DNA of 58,708 bases, taken from positions 1 through 58,708 of the forward strand of contig JAEUTU010000083.1 of NCBI GenBank assembly GCA_016786925.1, given 5' to 3'. The notes under the pieces were generated by a model. It searched no databases and was not told the DNA's origin. It saw only the letters and a program-made list of their open reading frames with translations. This document shows, piece by piece, positions 50,870 through 58,708 of this stretch. Position numbers and translations under genes: made by a program. Position 1 is the stretch's first letter. Every line of letters starts with the position of its first letter. The stretch comes from Bacteroidia bacterium. Its GTDB lineage: Bacteria; Bacteroidota; Bacteroidia; 2-12-FULL-35-15.

Positions 50870-51229
50870 TCAGTTTTTTGCGATTAATCGAACCAAATGC
50901 AGTAGCAGTCCAGGTTTAACTGGTTTTATCGCTACATGTTCATTTACCGTGATCCTTAAGTATGACTCTAAATCAACAATATTTAGCAATTCTACCTTTT
51001 TATGGATGCTTGTTGTTACTTTTTTATTGAACAACTCTATTTCATGTACATTCTTGGATAAATTCAGTACAATAAGATCTGGGGCCATGTCAATAGCAGA
51101 CATTAAGGCGTTCTCCAACTCATTTGCTTTAGAAGTTTGATAGCCATTGTTTATCAAATATTTCTCGGCTTCTTCCATTTCGGTCACATTCTCGTAAACC
51201 AGCAGTACCTTTTTTCTTCTTAAACTCAT
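50870..51229 (-). CDS. Degenerate response-regulator receiver protein
   Basis: The 119-residue protein has the CheY-like alpha/beta pattern (KVLLVYEN, PDLIVLNLSK, VAIKPVKPG). The acidic pocket after strand 1 is YEN rather than DD, and the phosphoacceptor position is Asn (VLNLS) rather than Asp. The Lys and following Pro of the last loop are kept (KPVKPG). It is therefore probably a non-phosphorylated pseudo-receiver that works by protein contact. It lies 246 nt upstream of the T9SS gene on the same strand. Confidence 0.75.
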   Translation of the reverse strand: MSLRRKKVLLVYENVTEMEEAEKYLINNGYQTSKANELENALMSAIDMAPDLIVLNLSKNVHEIELFNKKVTTSIHKKVELLNIVDLESYLRITVNEHVAIKPVKPGLLLHLVRLIAKN

Positions 51230-51367
51230 GCTTGCATTTTTATTTTACGAAGGTATATTTCAATTGAAAAAATAAGGTTAAGATGGTATTAAGGAATGGT
51301 AAAGTGCCCTATTTGAAAGGATTACAGATAAGGCTATTTTTTATTTTTTAAAATTACTTATATAATG

Positions 51368-51375
51368 TACTTTTG
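51368..51375 (+). promoter_or_regulatory. -7 promoter box of the deoxyhypusine-synthase-like gene
   Basis: TACTTTTG matches TAnnTTTG and lies 25 nt before the ATG. No clear -33 TTTG is present at the usual distance. Confidence 0.4.
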
Positions 51376-51399
51376 CTGTCCAATTAAAAATTACGAATC

Positions 51400-52374
51400 A
51401 TGAATAAAGGACCGATCTCTCAATTTATTGAAAAACATTATAAACACTTCAATGCAGCTGCATTAGTGGATGCAGCCAAAGGATATGAAACACATTTGAC
51501 CGAAGGGGGGAAAATGATGGTAACCCTTGCTGGTGCTATGAGTACGGCAGAACTTGGAAAATCTTTGGCGGAAATGATCCGTCAGGGAAAAGTAGATATT
51601 ATCTCTTGTACAGGAGCCAATCTAGAAGAGGATATTATGAATCTGGTGGCTCACTCGCATTATAAGCGTGTACCCAATTACCGTGATCTTTCTCCGCAAG
51701 ATGAGTGGGATCTGTTGGAAAACCACTACAACCGTGTAACTGATACTTGTATTCCGGAAGAAGAAGCATTCCGCAGATTACAAAAGCACATTCATAAAAT
51801 CTGGAAAGATGCTGATACTGCCGGAGAACGTTATTTCCCGCATGAGTATATGTATAAAATATTATTAAGTGGAGAATTGAAACAGTACTATGAGATCGAT
51901 CCGAAAGATTCATGGATGCTGGCTGCTGCAGAACGCAATTTGCCAATAGTAGTTCCGGGTTGGGAAGATTCAACCATGGGTAATATTTTTGCTTCTTATG
52001 TCATTAAAGGCGAGATCAAAGCTTCAACCATGAAATCAGGTATTGAATACATGGCATGGTTGGCTGATTGGTATGTAAGAAATTCAGAAGGCAAAGGTGT
52101 TGGTTTCTTCCAGATCGGTGGTGGTATTGCGGGTGATTTCCCTATTTGTGTTGTTCCAATGCTTTATCAGGATATGGAAATGGAAAATATTCCTTTCTGG
52201 AGCTATTTCTGCCAGATCTCTGATTCTACAACCAGCTATGGTTCTTACTCAGGAGCTGTTCCTAACGAAAAGATCACATGGGGTAAATTAGATATTCATA
52301 CACCTAAATTCATCGTAGAAAGTGATGCAACGATTGTTGCTCCATTGATGTTTGCCTGGATATTAGGCTGGTAA
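51400..52374 (+). CDS. Deoxyhypusine synthase family protein
   Basis: The 324-residue protein matches the deoxyhypusine synthase fold (AGAMSTAELGKSLAEMIRQGKVDIISCTGANLEED). The position of the catalytic Lys is conserved (Lys296 in ITWGK, aligned with the SWGK of human enzyme). Bacteria lack eIF5A, so it is more likely a polyamine enzyme such as homospermidine synthase, or another spermidine-dependent transferase. The NAD-site segment (FFQIGGGIAGDFPIC) is intact. The substrate is inferred only from family knowledge. Confidence 0.88.
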   Translation: MNKGPISQFIEKHYKHFNAAALVDAAKGYETHLTEGGKMMVTLAGAMSTAELGKSLAEMIRQGKVDIISCTGANLEEDIMNLVAHSHYKRVPNYRDLSPQDEWDLLENHYNRVTDTCIPEEEAFRRLQKHIHKIWKDADTAGERYFPHEYMYKILLSGELKQYYEIDPKDSWMLAAAERNLPIVVPGWEDSTMGNIFASYVIKGEIKASTMKSGIEYMAWLADWYVRNSEGKGVGFFQIGGGIAGDFPICVVPMLYQDMEMENIPFWSYFCQISDSTTSYGSYSGAVPNEKITWGKLDIHTPKFIVESDATIVAPLMFAWILGW

Positions 52375-52396
52375 TTATATTTTAAGTGTTCATTCG

Positions 52397-52426
52397 AAAA
52401 ACTCCCGTAACTTTGCGGGAGTTTTT
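52397..52426 (+). terminator. Intrinsic terminator
   Basis: AAAAACTCCCG (52397-52407) pairs perfectly with CGGGAGTTTTT (52416-52426) around an 8-nt loop, 22 nt past the deoxyhypusine-synthase-like stop and 12 nt before the DAHP synthase start. Confidence 0.88.
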
Positions 52427-52438
52427 CATTGATAACAA

Positions 52439-53530
52439 TTGAATTTAGATCTTAACATAACTCCCCTAAAGCAATGGCTTCCTTCATTTGAACGCCCATT
52501 GCTAATTGCAGGTCCTTGCAGTGCCGAAAATGAGCAACAGATGTTGCATACGGCCTCTGATATTGCCACACATTTCCCCAATGCTATTTTTAGAGCCGGT
52601 ATCTGGAAACCCAGAACACGCCCGAATACATTCGAGGGAATTGGTGATATTGGCTTGAAATGGATGCAAAAGGTTAAGGCTGAAACCGGCTTGTTGACTG
52701 CAACAGAAGTAGCAACTGCTGAACATGTTGAAAAATGCCTGAAAGCAGGTATTGATATCCTTTGGATCGGAGCGAGAACCACCGTAAATCCTTTTTCTGT
52801 TCAAGATATAGCGGATGTGCTGAAAGGGGTTGATATTCCTGTGTTTGTAAAAAATCCGATCTATCCCGATGTGCAGCTTTGGGCAGGTGCATTGGAAAGG
52901 ATCAATAATGCAGGAATAACGAAAATAGCGGCTATACATAGAGGATTTCATTCTTACGATAATGGCCCATTTAGGAATTCACCCAAATGGGAATTGGCCA
53001 TCGATCTAAAATCAACTTGTCCTGACTTGCCTATTATATGCGACCCTTCACATATTGGTGGTTCGCCCGAATTGATTCCTTACGTTGCCCAAAAAGCGAT
53101 GGATATGGATATGGATGGCTTGATGATAGAAACGCATATCGACCCCAAGAAAGCACTTAGTGATGCGAAACAGCAAGTAACACCAATGCAATTGAATAAG
53201 ATCATTCAGGACCTTCAAATACGTTGTGCTTCTGTCGAGAGTTTAGAGCTGAAATCTAAATTAGACGAGTTAAGAAGTTTGATAAGAAAGTTGGATGATG
53301 ATCTATTAGAATTATTAGCAAAACGAATGGCCGTGTCGGAGCAGATCGGTAACTATAAACGAGAGAACAATATTACTATCCTTCAGCTGAACCATTGGAA
53401 GGCTTTGTTTGAGAGAAGTTCAGAAACTGCTAAACTTTTGGGACTCCCGCACGATTTTATCAAAGGACTGTATCAACTGATACACGATGAGTCCATCCGT
53501 AGACAAACGGATATCATGAATAGCAAATAG
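52439..53530 (+). CDS. Bifunctional DAHP synthase / chorismate mutase
   Basis: The 363-residue fusion joins 3-deoxy-7-phosphoheptulonate synthase to a C-terminal type II chorismate mutase. The synthase (about 1-255, KdsA-like subfamily) shows GPCSAE (25-30), GIWKPRTRPNTFEGIG, the IHRGFHSY loop and CDPSHIGG. The mutase (about 265-355) shows SLIRKLDDDLLELLAKRMAVSEQIG. The start is TTG at 52439: no ATG precedes GPCSAE in this frame, and TGA lies just upstream. In Bacteroidota such fusions make prephenate precursors under feedback control by the mutase domain. Confidence 0.93.
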   Translation: MNLDLNITPLKQWLPSFERPLLIAGPCSAENEQQMLHTASDIATHFPNAIFRAGIWKPRTRPNTFEGIGDIGLKWMQKVKAETGLLTATEVATAEHVEKCLKAGIDILWIGARTTVNPFSVQDIADVLKGVDIPVFVKNPIYPDVQLWAGALERINNAGITKIAAIHRGFHSYDNGPFRNSPKWELAIDLKSTCPDLPIICDPSHIGGSPELIPYVAQKAMDMDMDGLMIETHIDPKKALSDAKQQVTPMQLNKIIQDLQIRCASVESLELKSKLDELRSLIRKLDDDLLELLAKRMAVSEQIGNYKRENNITILQLNHWKALFERSSETAKLLGLPHDFIKGLYQLIHDESIRRQTDIMNSK

Positions 53531-53531
53531 T

Positions 53532-53936
53532 TTATCCTCGTATCTCCTGACAAAGTTCAATTAGCACTCCGTTTGAAGATTTAGGGTGAAGGAAGCAGAT
53601 CAGTTTATTGTCGGCCCCTTTCTTCGGCTGTTCATTCAATAATGTAAATCCTTCTTTTTTAAGGCGCTCCATTTCTGCATAAATGTCTTGCACCTCAAAA
53701 GCAATGTGGTGGATCCCTTCTCCTTTTTTCTCGATGAATTTTGCTATAGCGCTATCAGGATTGGTTGCCTCCAACAGTTCGATCTTACTTTCACCAATCA
53801 TAAAGAATGATGTAGATACACCTTCGCTTTCTACTTTTTCTAATTTGTAGGGCGCTTTGTTGAATAATTTGCTGAATAGCCCATTGGATTGTTCTATGTT
53901 CTTTACTGCAATACCAAGGTGTTCGATTTTTAACAT
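53532..53936 (-). CDS. mce: Methylmalonyl-CoA epimerase
   Basis: The 134-residue VOC-fold protein starts EHLGIAVKN, with metal ligand His6, and continues with GIHHIAFEV and GVLIELCQE, the ligand pattern of methylmalonyl-CoA epimerase. It interconverts the (R) and (S) isomers in the propionate/succinate pathway, typical of Bacteroidota. It ends 1 nt from the convergent DAHP synthase stop. Confidence 0.92.
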   Translation of the reverse strand: MLKIEHLGIAVKNIEQSNGLFSKLFNKAPYKLEKVESEGVSTSFFMIGESKIELLEATNPDSAIAKFIEKKGEGIHHIAFEVQDIYAEMERLKKEGFTLLNEQPKKGADNKLICFLHPKSSNGVLIELCQEIRG

Positions 53937-53963
53937 AATGAGAGGATTAGGATCTTTACAAAA

Positions 53964-53992
53964 AAAAATCCCGATAGATTACCGGGATTTTT
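53964..53992 (-). terminator. Intrinsic terminator
   Basis: AAAAATCCCG (53964-53973) pairs perfectly with CGGGATTTTT (53983-53992). On the minus strand it follows the secreted-protein gene stop at 54011 and precedes the mce start. Confidence 0.85.
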
Positions 53993-54010
53993 CTAATAAT
54001 ACGTTTTAAA

Positions 54011-54814
54011 TTATTTCTTAATGAACTCGCCCATTTTATTGTCGTAGTTCAAGTAATAGGCTCCTTTAGCAAGGTTAGATGCATCAACAGTAGAAGCAAA
54101 TCCTTTTTTAACAATATTACCAAATTGATCGTAGATCTCAAACATTGTTTCTACAGGTGTAGTTCCTGCAAAGAAACCGATCTCTTTAGATACTTTAGCA
54201 GGAGAGAATGTTACTTCAGCTGCGGTTGACATATAGTCAACTGTTTTAGATAATTTAGGCTGACCGGTATAATCAACTTGTTTTACACGGAATTGATTTT
54301 TTCCTGAATGAGGTGCGACTTTGAAAGAGTAACTGTTTTCGCCAGATGTACCGTTTCCTTCAACTTCACCAACTTTTACCCATTTGTTCCAACGGAACTG
54401 TTCAATTGTAAAAGCTAATTTTCCTGTTTCACCTTTTGTAGTCCATTTGAAAGTAAGGTCTTTGTCAACACTCATAGAAACTACTTCAAATGTACTCTTT
54501 GGTTTTAAAACTTCAGGATTTAATACTTTAGGCTTGCAATCATCTTTGTGAGTAATCTTTACTTCTACCTTGTCGCCAACCTTTAATTGTAAATTTCTAA
54601 AATCAATTTCAAATGCACTTGATGCGATCTCATCGGTAGTAACGTTTCCGTTAACACGTACTTCCTGTACGCAGAAACCAACACCTGAGCCGGCAAATGG
54701 GTTTTGTATATAAAGGTTTTTACCTTGATAGTTTCCTTCCAACACAATCACTCCGGTAGCAAAACCTGTTGTTGAAATAACTAAACTAATAACTGCAAAA
54801 AATATCTTTTTCAT
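54011..54814 (-). CDS. Secreted protein with C-terminal T9SS-like segment
   Basis: The 267-residue protein begins with a signal peptide (MKKIFFAVISLVISTTGFA). I chose the ATG at 54814; ATGs at 54820 and 54838 would only lengthen the basic N terminus. The body has two beta domains: one with VIVLEGNYQGKNLYIQNPF, one fibronectin-like (EVVSMSVDKDLTFKWTTKG to NQFRVKQVDYTG). The end (FEIYDQFGNIVKKG, GAYYLNYDNKMGEFIKK) resembles a short type A sorting domain. Function is unknown; it is probably exported through T9SS. Confidence 0.75.
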   Translation of the reverse strand: MKKIFFAVISLVISTTGFATGVIVLEGNYQGKNLYIQNPFAGSGVGFCVQEVRVNGNVTTDEIASSAFEIDFRNLQLKVGDKVEVKITHKDDCKPKVLNPEVLKPKSTFEVVSMSVDKDLTFKWTTKGETGKLAFTIEQFRWNKWVKVGEVEGNGTSGENSYSFKVAPHSGKNQFRVKQVDYTGQPKLSKTVDYMSTAAEVTFSPAKVSKEIGFFAGTTPVETMFEIYDQFGNIVKKGFASTVDASNLAKGAYYLNYDNKMGEFIKK

Positions 54815-55089
54815 TTTCATTTTTATAGTAAAAAACAAGAACTGTTTACTCGTTACTTATTTTCGAACGCAATATTATAATGTTATTTGTCAATTTCAAA
54901 ATAAAATTGCCTTTTTTTTTAATTGGTCACAAAAATAATCAAATTTGTCTATTCTTATAGTTAATTCGAGTTAAAAAATCATTTTCCTGTAATTTAGGTT
55001 AAATTTGTATATTTACTTGGAATTTTGGCAAAGTTGCAGTAATCTTGCAATTGATTTTAGCTTATTTAAAACGAATATATTCTCAAATT

Positions 55090-56850
55090 ATGAAAAAATC
55101 CTTATTGTTTGTCCTGTCATTAACGGTATTGTTGTATTCCTGCTCCAACTCAACCTCAGATGGAGGCTCAGCAGATAGAGTTGCTAAAGGCGATAAAGTG
55201 TATGGTGGAACCTTAAGAATCAATGAAACAGAGCAGGTTCAAACCCTTTATCCAACTGCTATAACAGATATTAGTTCGGCTCATATTGCTAACCAGATTT
55301 ATGAAGGCTTGGTACGTTTTAACCCTAAAGACCTTTCTATTACCCCAAGTTTGGCTGAAAAATGGTCGATTGATGCTACCGGTACAACCTATACCTTTAA
55401 TTTAAAGAAAGGTGTTTTGTTTCAAGATAACGACTGTTTTGAAGGCGGAAAGGGAAGAGAAGTAAAGGCGGCTGACTTCAAATATGCATTTGAATTGTTG
55501 TGTACTGACAGCAAAGATAACTCCAACTTTGGTGCTACTTTTAAAGATAGAGTAGTTGGTGCTAACAAATTCTTTGAAGCAAGTAAAGGAAAGCCGAATG
55601 GGAGTCTTGAAGGGATAAAAGTGGTAGATGATTACACGTTATCTATAACACTTACTTCACCAAGTTCTTCTTTCCTATATATTCTTGCTTCGCCAGCAGC
55701 TAGTGTTGTTGCTAAAGAAGCAGTTGAGAAATATGGTATCGAGATGAAAGTGGGAACAGGTCCTTTTATGTATGTTCAAAATGAAGCAACAGATAAATTG
55801 ATCCTAAAAAGAAACGATAATTACCACGGAACTGATTCTTTAGGAAATCAATTGCCTTTCCTGGACTCAATTGTTGTCACTTTCTTGCCTACTAAAAAGC
55901 AGGAATTGGATAATTTCCAAAACGGTGACTTGGCAATGGTTATAGGTTTGCCTTCTGAGTCTATCAAAGATATGGTGGAGAGCCAGATCGCGAACTTTCA
56001 AAATAAACCACCGAAGTTCATCTTGGAGCGTTCTCCTGAAATGGCTAGTCAGTACTATGAATTTAACTTAACGAAAGAGCCTTTCAATAACGTAAAAGTT
56101 CGTCAGGCATTTAGCTATGCAATTGACAGAAACAAGATCATTGAAGATGTATTAAAAGGTGAGGCGTATGGTCCTGGTGTAAACGGAATTTGCCCTCCTT
56201 CATTCAAAGGATACGATATTACAAAGATCACCGGTTATGATTTCGATGCAGAAAAAGCTAAAAAATTATTGGCAGAAGCAGGTTATCCAAATGGTAAAGG
56301 GTTCCCAAAAGTGAAGATCGAATTAAATAGTGGTGGTTCTAAGAATGCGAACGTTGTTTTGGAAATACAAAAACAATTGATGGAAGTATTAAATGTAAAT
56401 GTTGACTTTGAAGTAGTTCCACAAAAACAAAAATTAGAAGATGCTAAATACGGTCGTGCAGAGGTGTTCCGTGCTGCTTGGATCGCTGATTTCCCTAGTC
56501 CGGAGAATTTTTTATGGACTTTATACGGTGCAGGTGTTCCTGCTGATGCTACTCAGCCATCATTCCCGAACACTCCACGTTATAAAAATCCTGAATTCGA
56601 CAAATTATACGAAGAAGGAAAGGCTGCAAAAACGATCGAGGATAGCTATGCAGCTTTCTTAAAAGCAGAGCAATTGATGATCAATGATGCTCCTGTATTA
56701 ATGTTGTGGTATGAAGAAAGTTACCGTTTGGTTAAATCAAATGTACACGGATTCTACTCTAATCCTATGCGCTACAGAGATTATTCTACAGTCTATCTAA
56801 AAGATGTAGCTCCTGCTACAGCTGGAAAAGAAGGAGAAGAAAAAAAATAA
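55090..56850 (+). CDS. ABC transporter substrate-binding lipoprotein (SBP_bac_5, oligopeptide type)
   Basis: The 586-residue lipoprotein has a lipobox at LLYSC (Cys18). The family-5 binding domain shows GGTLRINETEQVQTLYPT, NQIYEGLVRFNPKDLSITPSLAEKW, the KVRQAFSYAIDRNKI block and a C-terminal DAPVLMLWYEESYR. It should capture peptides or similar ligands outside the inner membrane. No permease or ATPase genes are adjacent. I chose the ATG at 55090; an upstream ATG at 55045 would add 15 residues before the lipoprotein signal. Confidence 0.93.
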   Translation: MKKSLLFVLSLTVLLYSCSNSTSDGGSADRVAKGDKVYGGTLRINETEQVQTLYPTAITDISSAHIANQIYEGLVRFNPKDLSITPSLAEKWSIDATGTTYTFNLKKGVLFQDNDCFEGGKGREVKAADFKYAFELLCTDSKDNSNFGATFKDRVVGANKFFEASKGKPNGSLEGIKVVDDYTLSITLTSPSSSFLYILASPAASVVAKEAVEKYGIEMKVGTGPFMYVQNEATDKLILKRNDNYHGTDSLGNQLPFLDSIVVTFLPTKKQELDNFQNGDLAMVIGLPSESIKDMVESQIANFQNKPPKFILERSPEMASQYYEFNLTKEPFNNVKVRQAFSYAIDRNKIIEDVLKGEAYGPGVNGICPPSFKGYDITKITGYDFDAEKAKKLLAEAGYPNGKGFPKVKIELNSGGSKNANVVLEIQKQLMEVLNVNVDFEVVPQKQKLEDAKYGRAEVFRAAWIADFPSPENFLWTLYGAGVPADATQPSFPNTPRYKNPEFDKLYEEGKAAKTIEDSYAAFLKAEQLMINDAPVLMLWYEESYRLVKSNVHGFYSNPMRYRDYSTVYLKDVAPATAGKEGEEKK

Positions 56851-56866
56851 TTTTTTTAAAAAATAT

Positions 56867-56914
56867 AAAAGCCCTGACAAATTGTATTAGCATCAACTGT
56901 CAGGGCTTTTTTTA
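56867..56914 (+). terminator. Intrinsic terminator
   Basis: AAAAGCCCTGACA (56867-56879) pairs perfectly with TGTCAGGGCTTTT (56899-56911) and a T-run follows. It separates the binding-protein gene from the MuiA-type gene. Confidence 0.88.
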
Positions 56915-56925
56915 TACGTTAACTC

Positions 56926-58608
56926 ATGAAAAAAATAGTTGTATCACTGGTAATGTTGTTTGTCGTTTTAGTGATAAATGCACAAACAACAGAGTTTACT
57001 CAGGAGGTTAATTCTCCTGTTCAGTCTGCAATAATCTACTTGTACGGTGCAGAGGTGAATCATTCCAAGCAAGTTGCCCTTAATCAAGGGCGAAACAAGA
57101 TCGTTTTTATAGGACTTTCTCCCAAGATCGTTTCAAAAAGTATTCAAGTGAATGTGGGGAATAGCGTTTCCATATTATCTATTACAGATGCCGTTAACTA
57201 CATGGCCAATCAAAAAGAAAGTCAGAAGATAAAACAGTTGAAAGATTCTGTTCAATGGTTGAGCGAGGCGGTAGCACTTACCAATTATGATATTGATGCT
57301 TACTCTACAGAAAAGAATATGCTACTCAAGAATCAGGAGATCGGTGGTACGGATAAAGGTGTTGCTGTAGCAGAATTAAAATTGGCTTCCGATTTTTATA
57401 GAACTAAGATAAAAGAGATCAATGCAGAGCTTTATAAGCTGGAGAAAAAAACAAAGTTGTTGAATGAAAGTATTTCAAAGATCAATCAACAACTAAACGA
57501 ACTCAACGCAAAAAGTAATCAGCCTACGTCTGAGATCACCATATTATTGTATAGTACAATAAAAACCACTGCCACAATTGATTTAAAATATATTGTGATG
57601 GATGCCGGCTGGGCACCAAGCTATGACCTGAAAGCAGAAGATATCAATCAGCCTATCGAATTAAAATATAGAGCAAAAGTATTTAACAATACTGGTGTAG
57701 ACTGGAACGATATAAAGATCAAGCTTTCAACAGCCGATCCTTCTCAAAGTGCTGCAAAACCTATTCTTGAAACCTGGAATCTGGATTATGTGATGAATAA
57801 TACCGCCTATAAGAAGTATAATGAATATTCCAATAATGCACCTGCTATGCAGCTGAACGAAGGTTATATGCAAAATGCCATAAGTGGAGAGTTGGAGATG
57901 CAAAAGCCCAAACAGAAGATGCAGCAGCAGATAAAACAACCGATTGAGTTTGAAGAGATTCAAGTGTCTGAACTAAGTGCGGAGTTTGATATTAAAACCA
58001 ATTACACCGTTCCTTCTGATGCAAAGCCTTATATCGTTGATGTTACCGAATACAAGCTGCCGGCAACCTACAAGCATTATTGTGTTGCGAAGCTGGATCG
58101 TGATGCCTTTTTATTGGCAAGAATTACCGGTTGGGAAGATTTAAATCTAGTGGAAGGCCCTGCCAATGTATATTTCTCAGGAACGTATGTGGGTCAATCG
58201 TATGTGTATACGCGTAGTACGGATGATACACTCGATCTTTCTCTTGGGCGCGACAACAAAGTGCTTGTAACACGCAGTAAGATAAAAGAGTACAGCAGCA
58301 AGAAGCTACTGGGCAATACAACCAAAGAAACCTTTGCTTACGAAATGGTGATCAAGAACAATAGAAAAACAGCTGTTCAGATCGATCTGGAAGACCAACT
58401 TCCAGTATCAACAAAGAGCGACATCACTGTTGAACCAATTGAAATCAGTAAAGGAGAGCTGGATACCAAAACAGGCAAACTTACCTGGGCTCAAACAGTT
58501 CAACCGGGAGAAGTGAAAAAAATAACATTGTCATTTTCTATTAAATATCCGCGAAATGCTACCATTAATTCGCAGAATATGAAACGAAAATACCGCGCTA
58601 AATTCTAA
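56926..58608 (+). CDS. MuiA family mucoidy inhibitor-like protein (DUF4140/DUF4139)
   Basis: The 560-residue protein has a signal peptide (about 1-19), an N-terminal DUF4140 domain (SPVQSAIIYLYGAEVNH), a long coiled coil (about 95-190), and a DUF4139 beta-rich domain (GWAPSYDLKAEDINQPIEL to the C terminus, with KITLSFSIKYP). MuiA-type proteins are periplasmic or outer-membrane-associated and of unclear biochemistry; the name comes from a mucoidy phenotype. It overlaps the start of the DnaJ-domain gene by 1 nt. Confidence 0.9.
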   Translation: MKKIVVSLVMLFVVLVINAQTTEFTQEVNSPVQSAIIYLYGAEVNHSKQVALNQGRNKIVFIGLSPKIVSKSIQVNVGNSVSILSITDAVNYMANQKESQKIKQLKDSVQWLSEAVALTNYDIDAYSTEKNMLLKNQEIGGTDKGVAVAELKLASDFYRTKIKEINAELYKLEKKTKLLNESISKINQQLNELNAKSNQPTSEITILLYSTIKTTATIDLKYIVMDAGWAPSYDLKAEDINQPIELKYRAKVFNNTGVDWNDIKIKLSTADPSQSAAKPILETWNLDYVMNNTAYKKYNEYSNNAPAMQLNEGYMQNAISGELEMQKPKQKMQQQIKQPIEFEEIQVSELSAEFDIKTNYTVPSDAKPYIVDVTEYKLPATYKHYCVAKLDRDAFLLARITGWEDLNLVEGPANVYFSGTYVGQSYVYTRSTDDTLDLSLGRDNKVLVTRSKIKEYSSKKLLGNTTKETFAYEMVIKNNRKTAVQIDLEDQLPVSTKSDITVEPIEISKGELDTKTGKLTWAQTVQPGEVKKITLSFSIKYPRNATINSQNMKRKYRAKF

Positions 58609-58708
58609 TGGCTTTTAAGAATTTTTATCTGATACTAGGGATTAAAAATGTTGCTTCTCTTGATGAAATAAAAGCAGCCTATCGTGAATTGGCTAAAAAG
58701 TTCCATCC
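58608..58708 (+). CDS. DnaJ-domain protein, truncated by the window edge
   Basis: The ATG overlaps the MuiA stop (TAATG). The visible 33 residues (FYLILGIKNVASLDEIKAAY and RELAKKFHP) are the start of a J domain, up to the HP of the HPD motif. The rest lies outside the window. It may be a DnaJ-like co-chaperone or a membrane-anchored J protein. Confidence 0.75.
   Translation, partial: MAFKNFYLILGIKNVASLDEIKAAYRELAKKFH

Noticed and set aside
1..58708. CRISPR arrays, prophage or complete insertion sequences
   Set aside because: I saw no regularly spaced repeats with unique spacers, no transposase or integrase reading frame and no phage structural genes.

Overview
The window is a piece of a low-GC Bacteroidota chromosome. 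Four secreted proteins carry or resemble type IX secretion (T9SS) C-terminal sorting domains. Promoter-like boxes fit the Bacteroidota form (TTTG about 19-21 nt upstream of TAnnTTTG), and many genes are typical of the phylum: DUF2490, DUF4395, YfhO, MuiA, and fused DAHP synthase/chorismate mutase. I cannot name genus or species. I see no prophage, CRISPR array, rRNA or complete insertion sequence.

Layout. 1-3860: CvpA-type protein and a 1012-residue SprB-repeat T9SS adhesin. 3861-13428: a sulfur-assimilation operon. Two short Met/Cys-rich leader peptides, each followed by a terminator hairpin, precede an aldo/keto reductase, sulfite reductase with a HEPN-like tail, SUMT (cobA), DUF4395, DUF2490, a siroheme-synthase/TSUP-transporter fusion, APS/PAPS reductase, homoserine dehydrogenase and a 2H-phosphodiesterase-like protein. 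13433-19879: a minus-strand run with patatin, methyltransferase, Crp/Fnr regulator, SDR/epimerases, beta-carbonic anhydrase, bestrophin and an F420-reductase-like protein, diverging from an HxlR regulator. 20388-23372: an oxidoreductase/SDR/HxlR cassette with two clear operators, a tRNA-Leu, and a small GIY-YIG gene bracketed by 15-bp copies of the tRNA 5' end. 23419-29297: prs, rplY, pth, a T9SS protein, uvrC. 29298-39333: membrane glycosyltransferase-like proteins, gpsA, YfhO, lysS, PGI/PMI, lipB. 39380-42943: a B12-binding MerR regulator (CarH/LitR-like), ECF sigma factor, folE and photolyase, which looks like a light-response module. 42981-46060: ABC transporter, LolA-like protein, pseudouridine synthase. 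46055-51229: a conserved unknown protein, a 1383-residue T9SS protein with a tandem structured-RNA candidate in its 5' leader, and a degenerate receiver protein. 51400-58708: deoxyhypusine-synthase-like protein, DAHP synthase/chorismate mutase, methylmalonyl-CoA epimerase, a secreted protein, an oligopeptide-binding lipoprotein, MuiA, and the start of a DnaJ-domain gene.

Four regulatory signals stand out. (1) Tandem Met/Cys leader-peptide attenuators at 3929-4269 control the sulfur operon; the first shows mutually exclusive antiterminator and terminator pairing. (2) GTTTAA/TTAAAC inverted repeats with identical 28-bp geometry occur three times around the ECF sigma gene next to the B12/MerR regulator. 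(3) Two 57-58-nt hairpin units with strand-consistent covariation lie in the leader of the 1383-residue T9SS gene. (4) Two near-identical 15-bp palindromes, 33 bp apart, lie between an HxlR gene and its divergent SDR partner. No genome or database search was possible, so novelty is unverified throughout.
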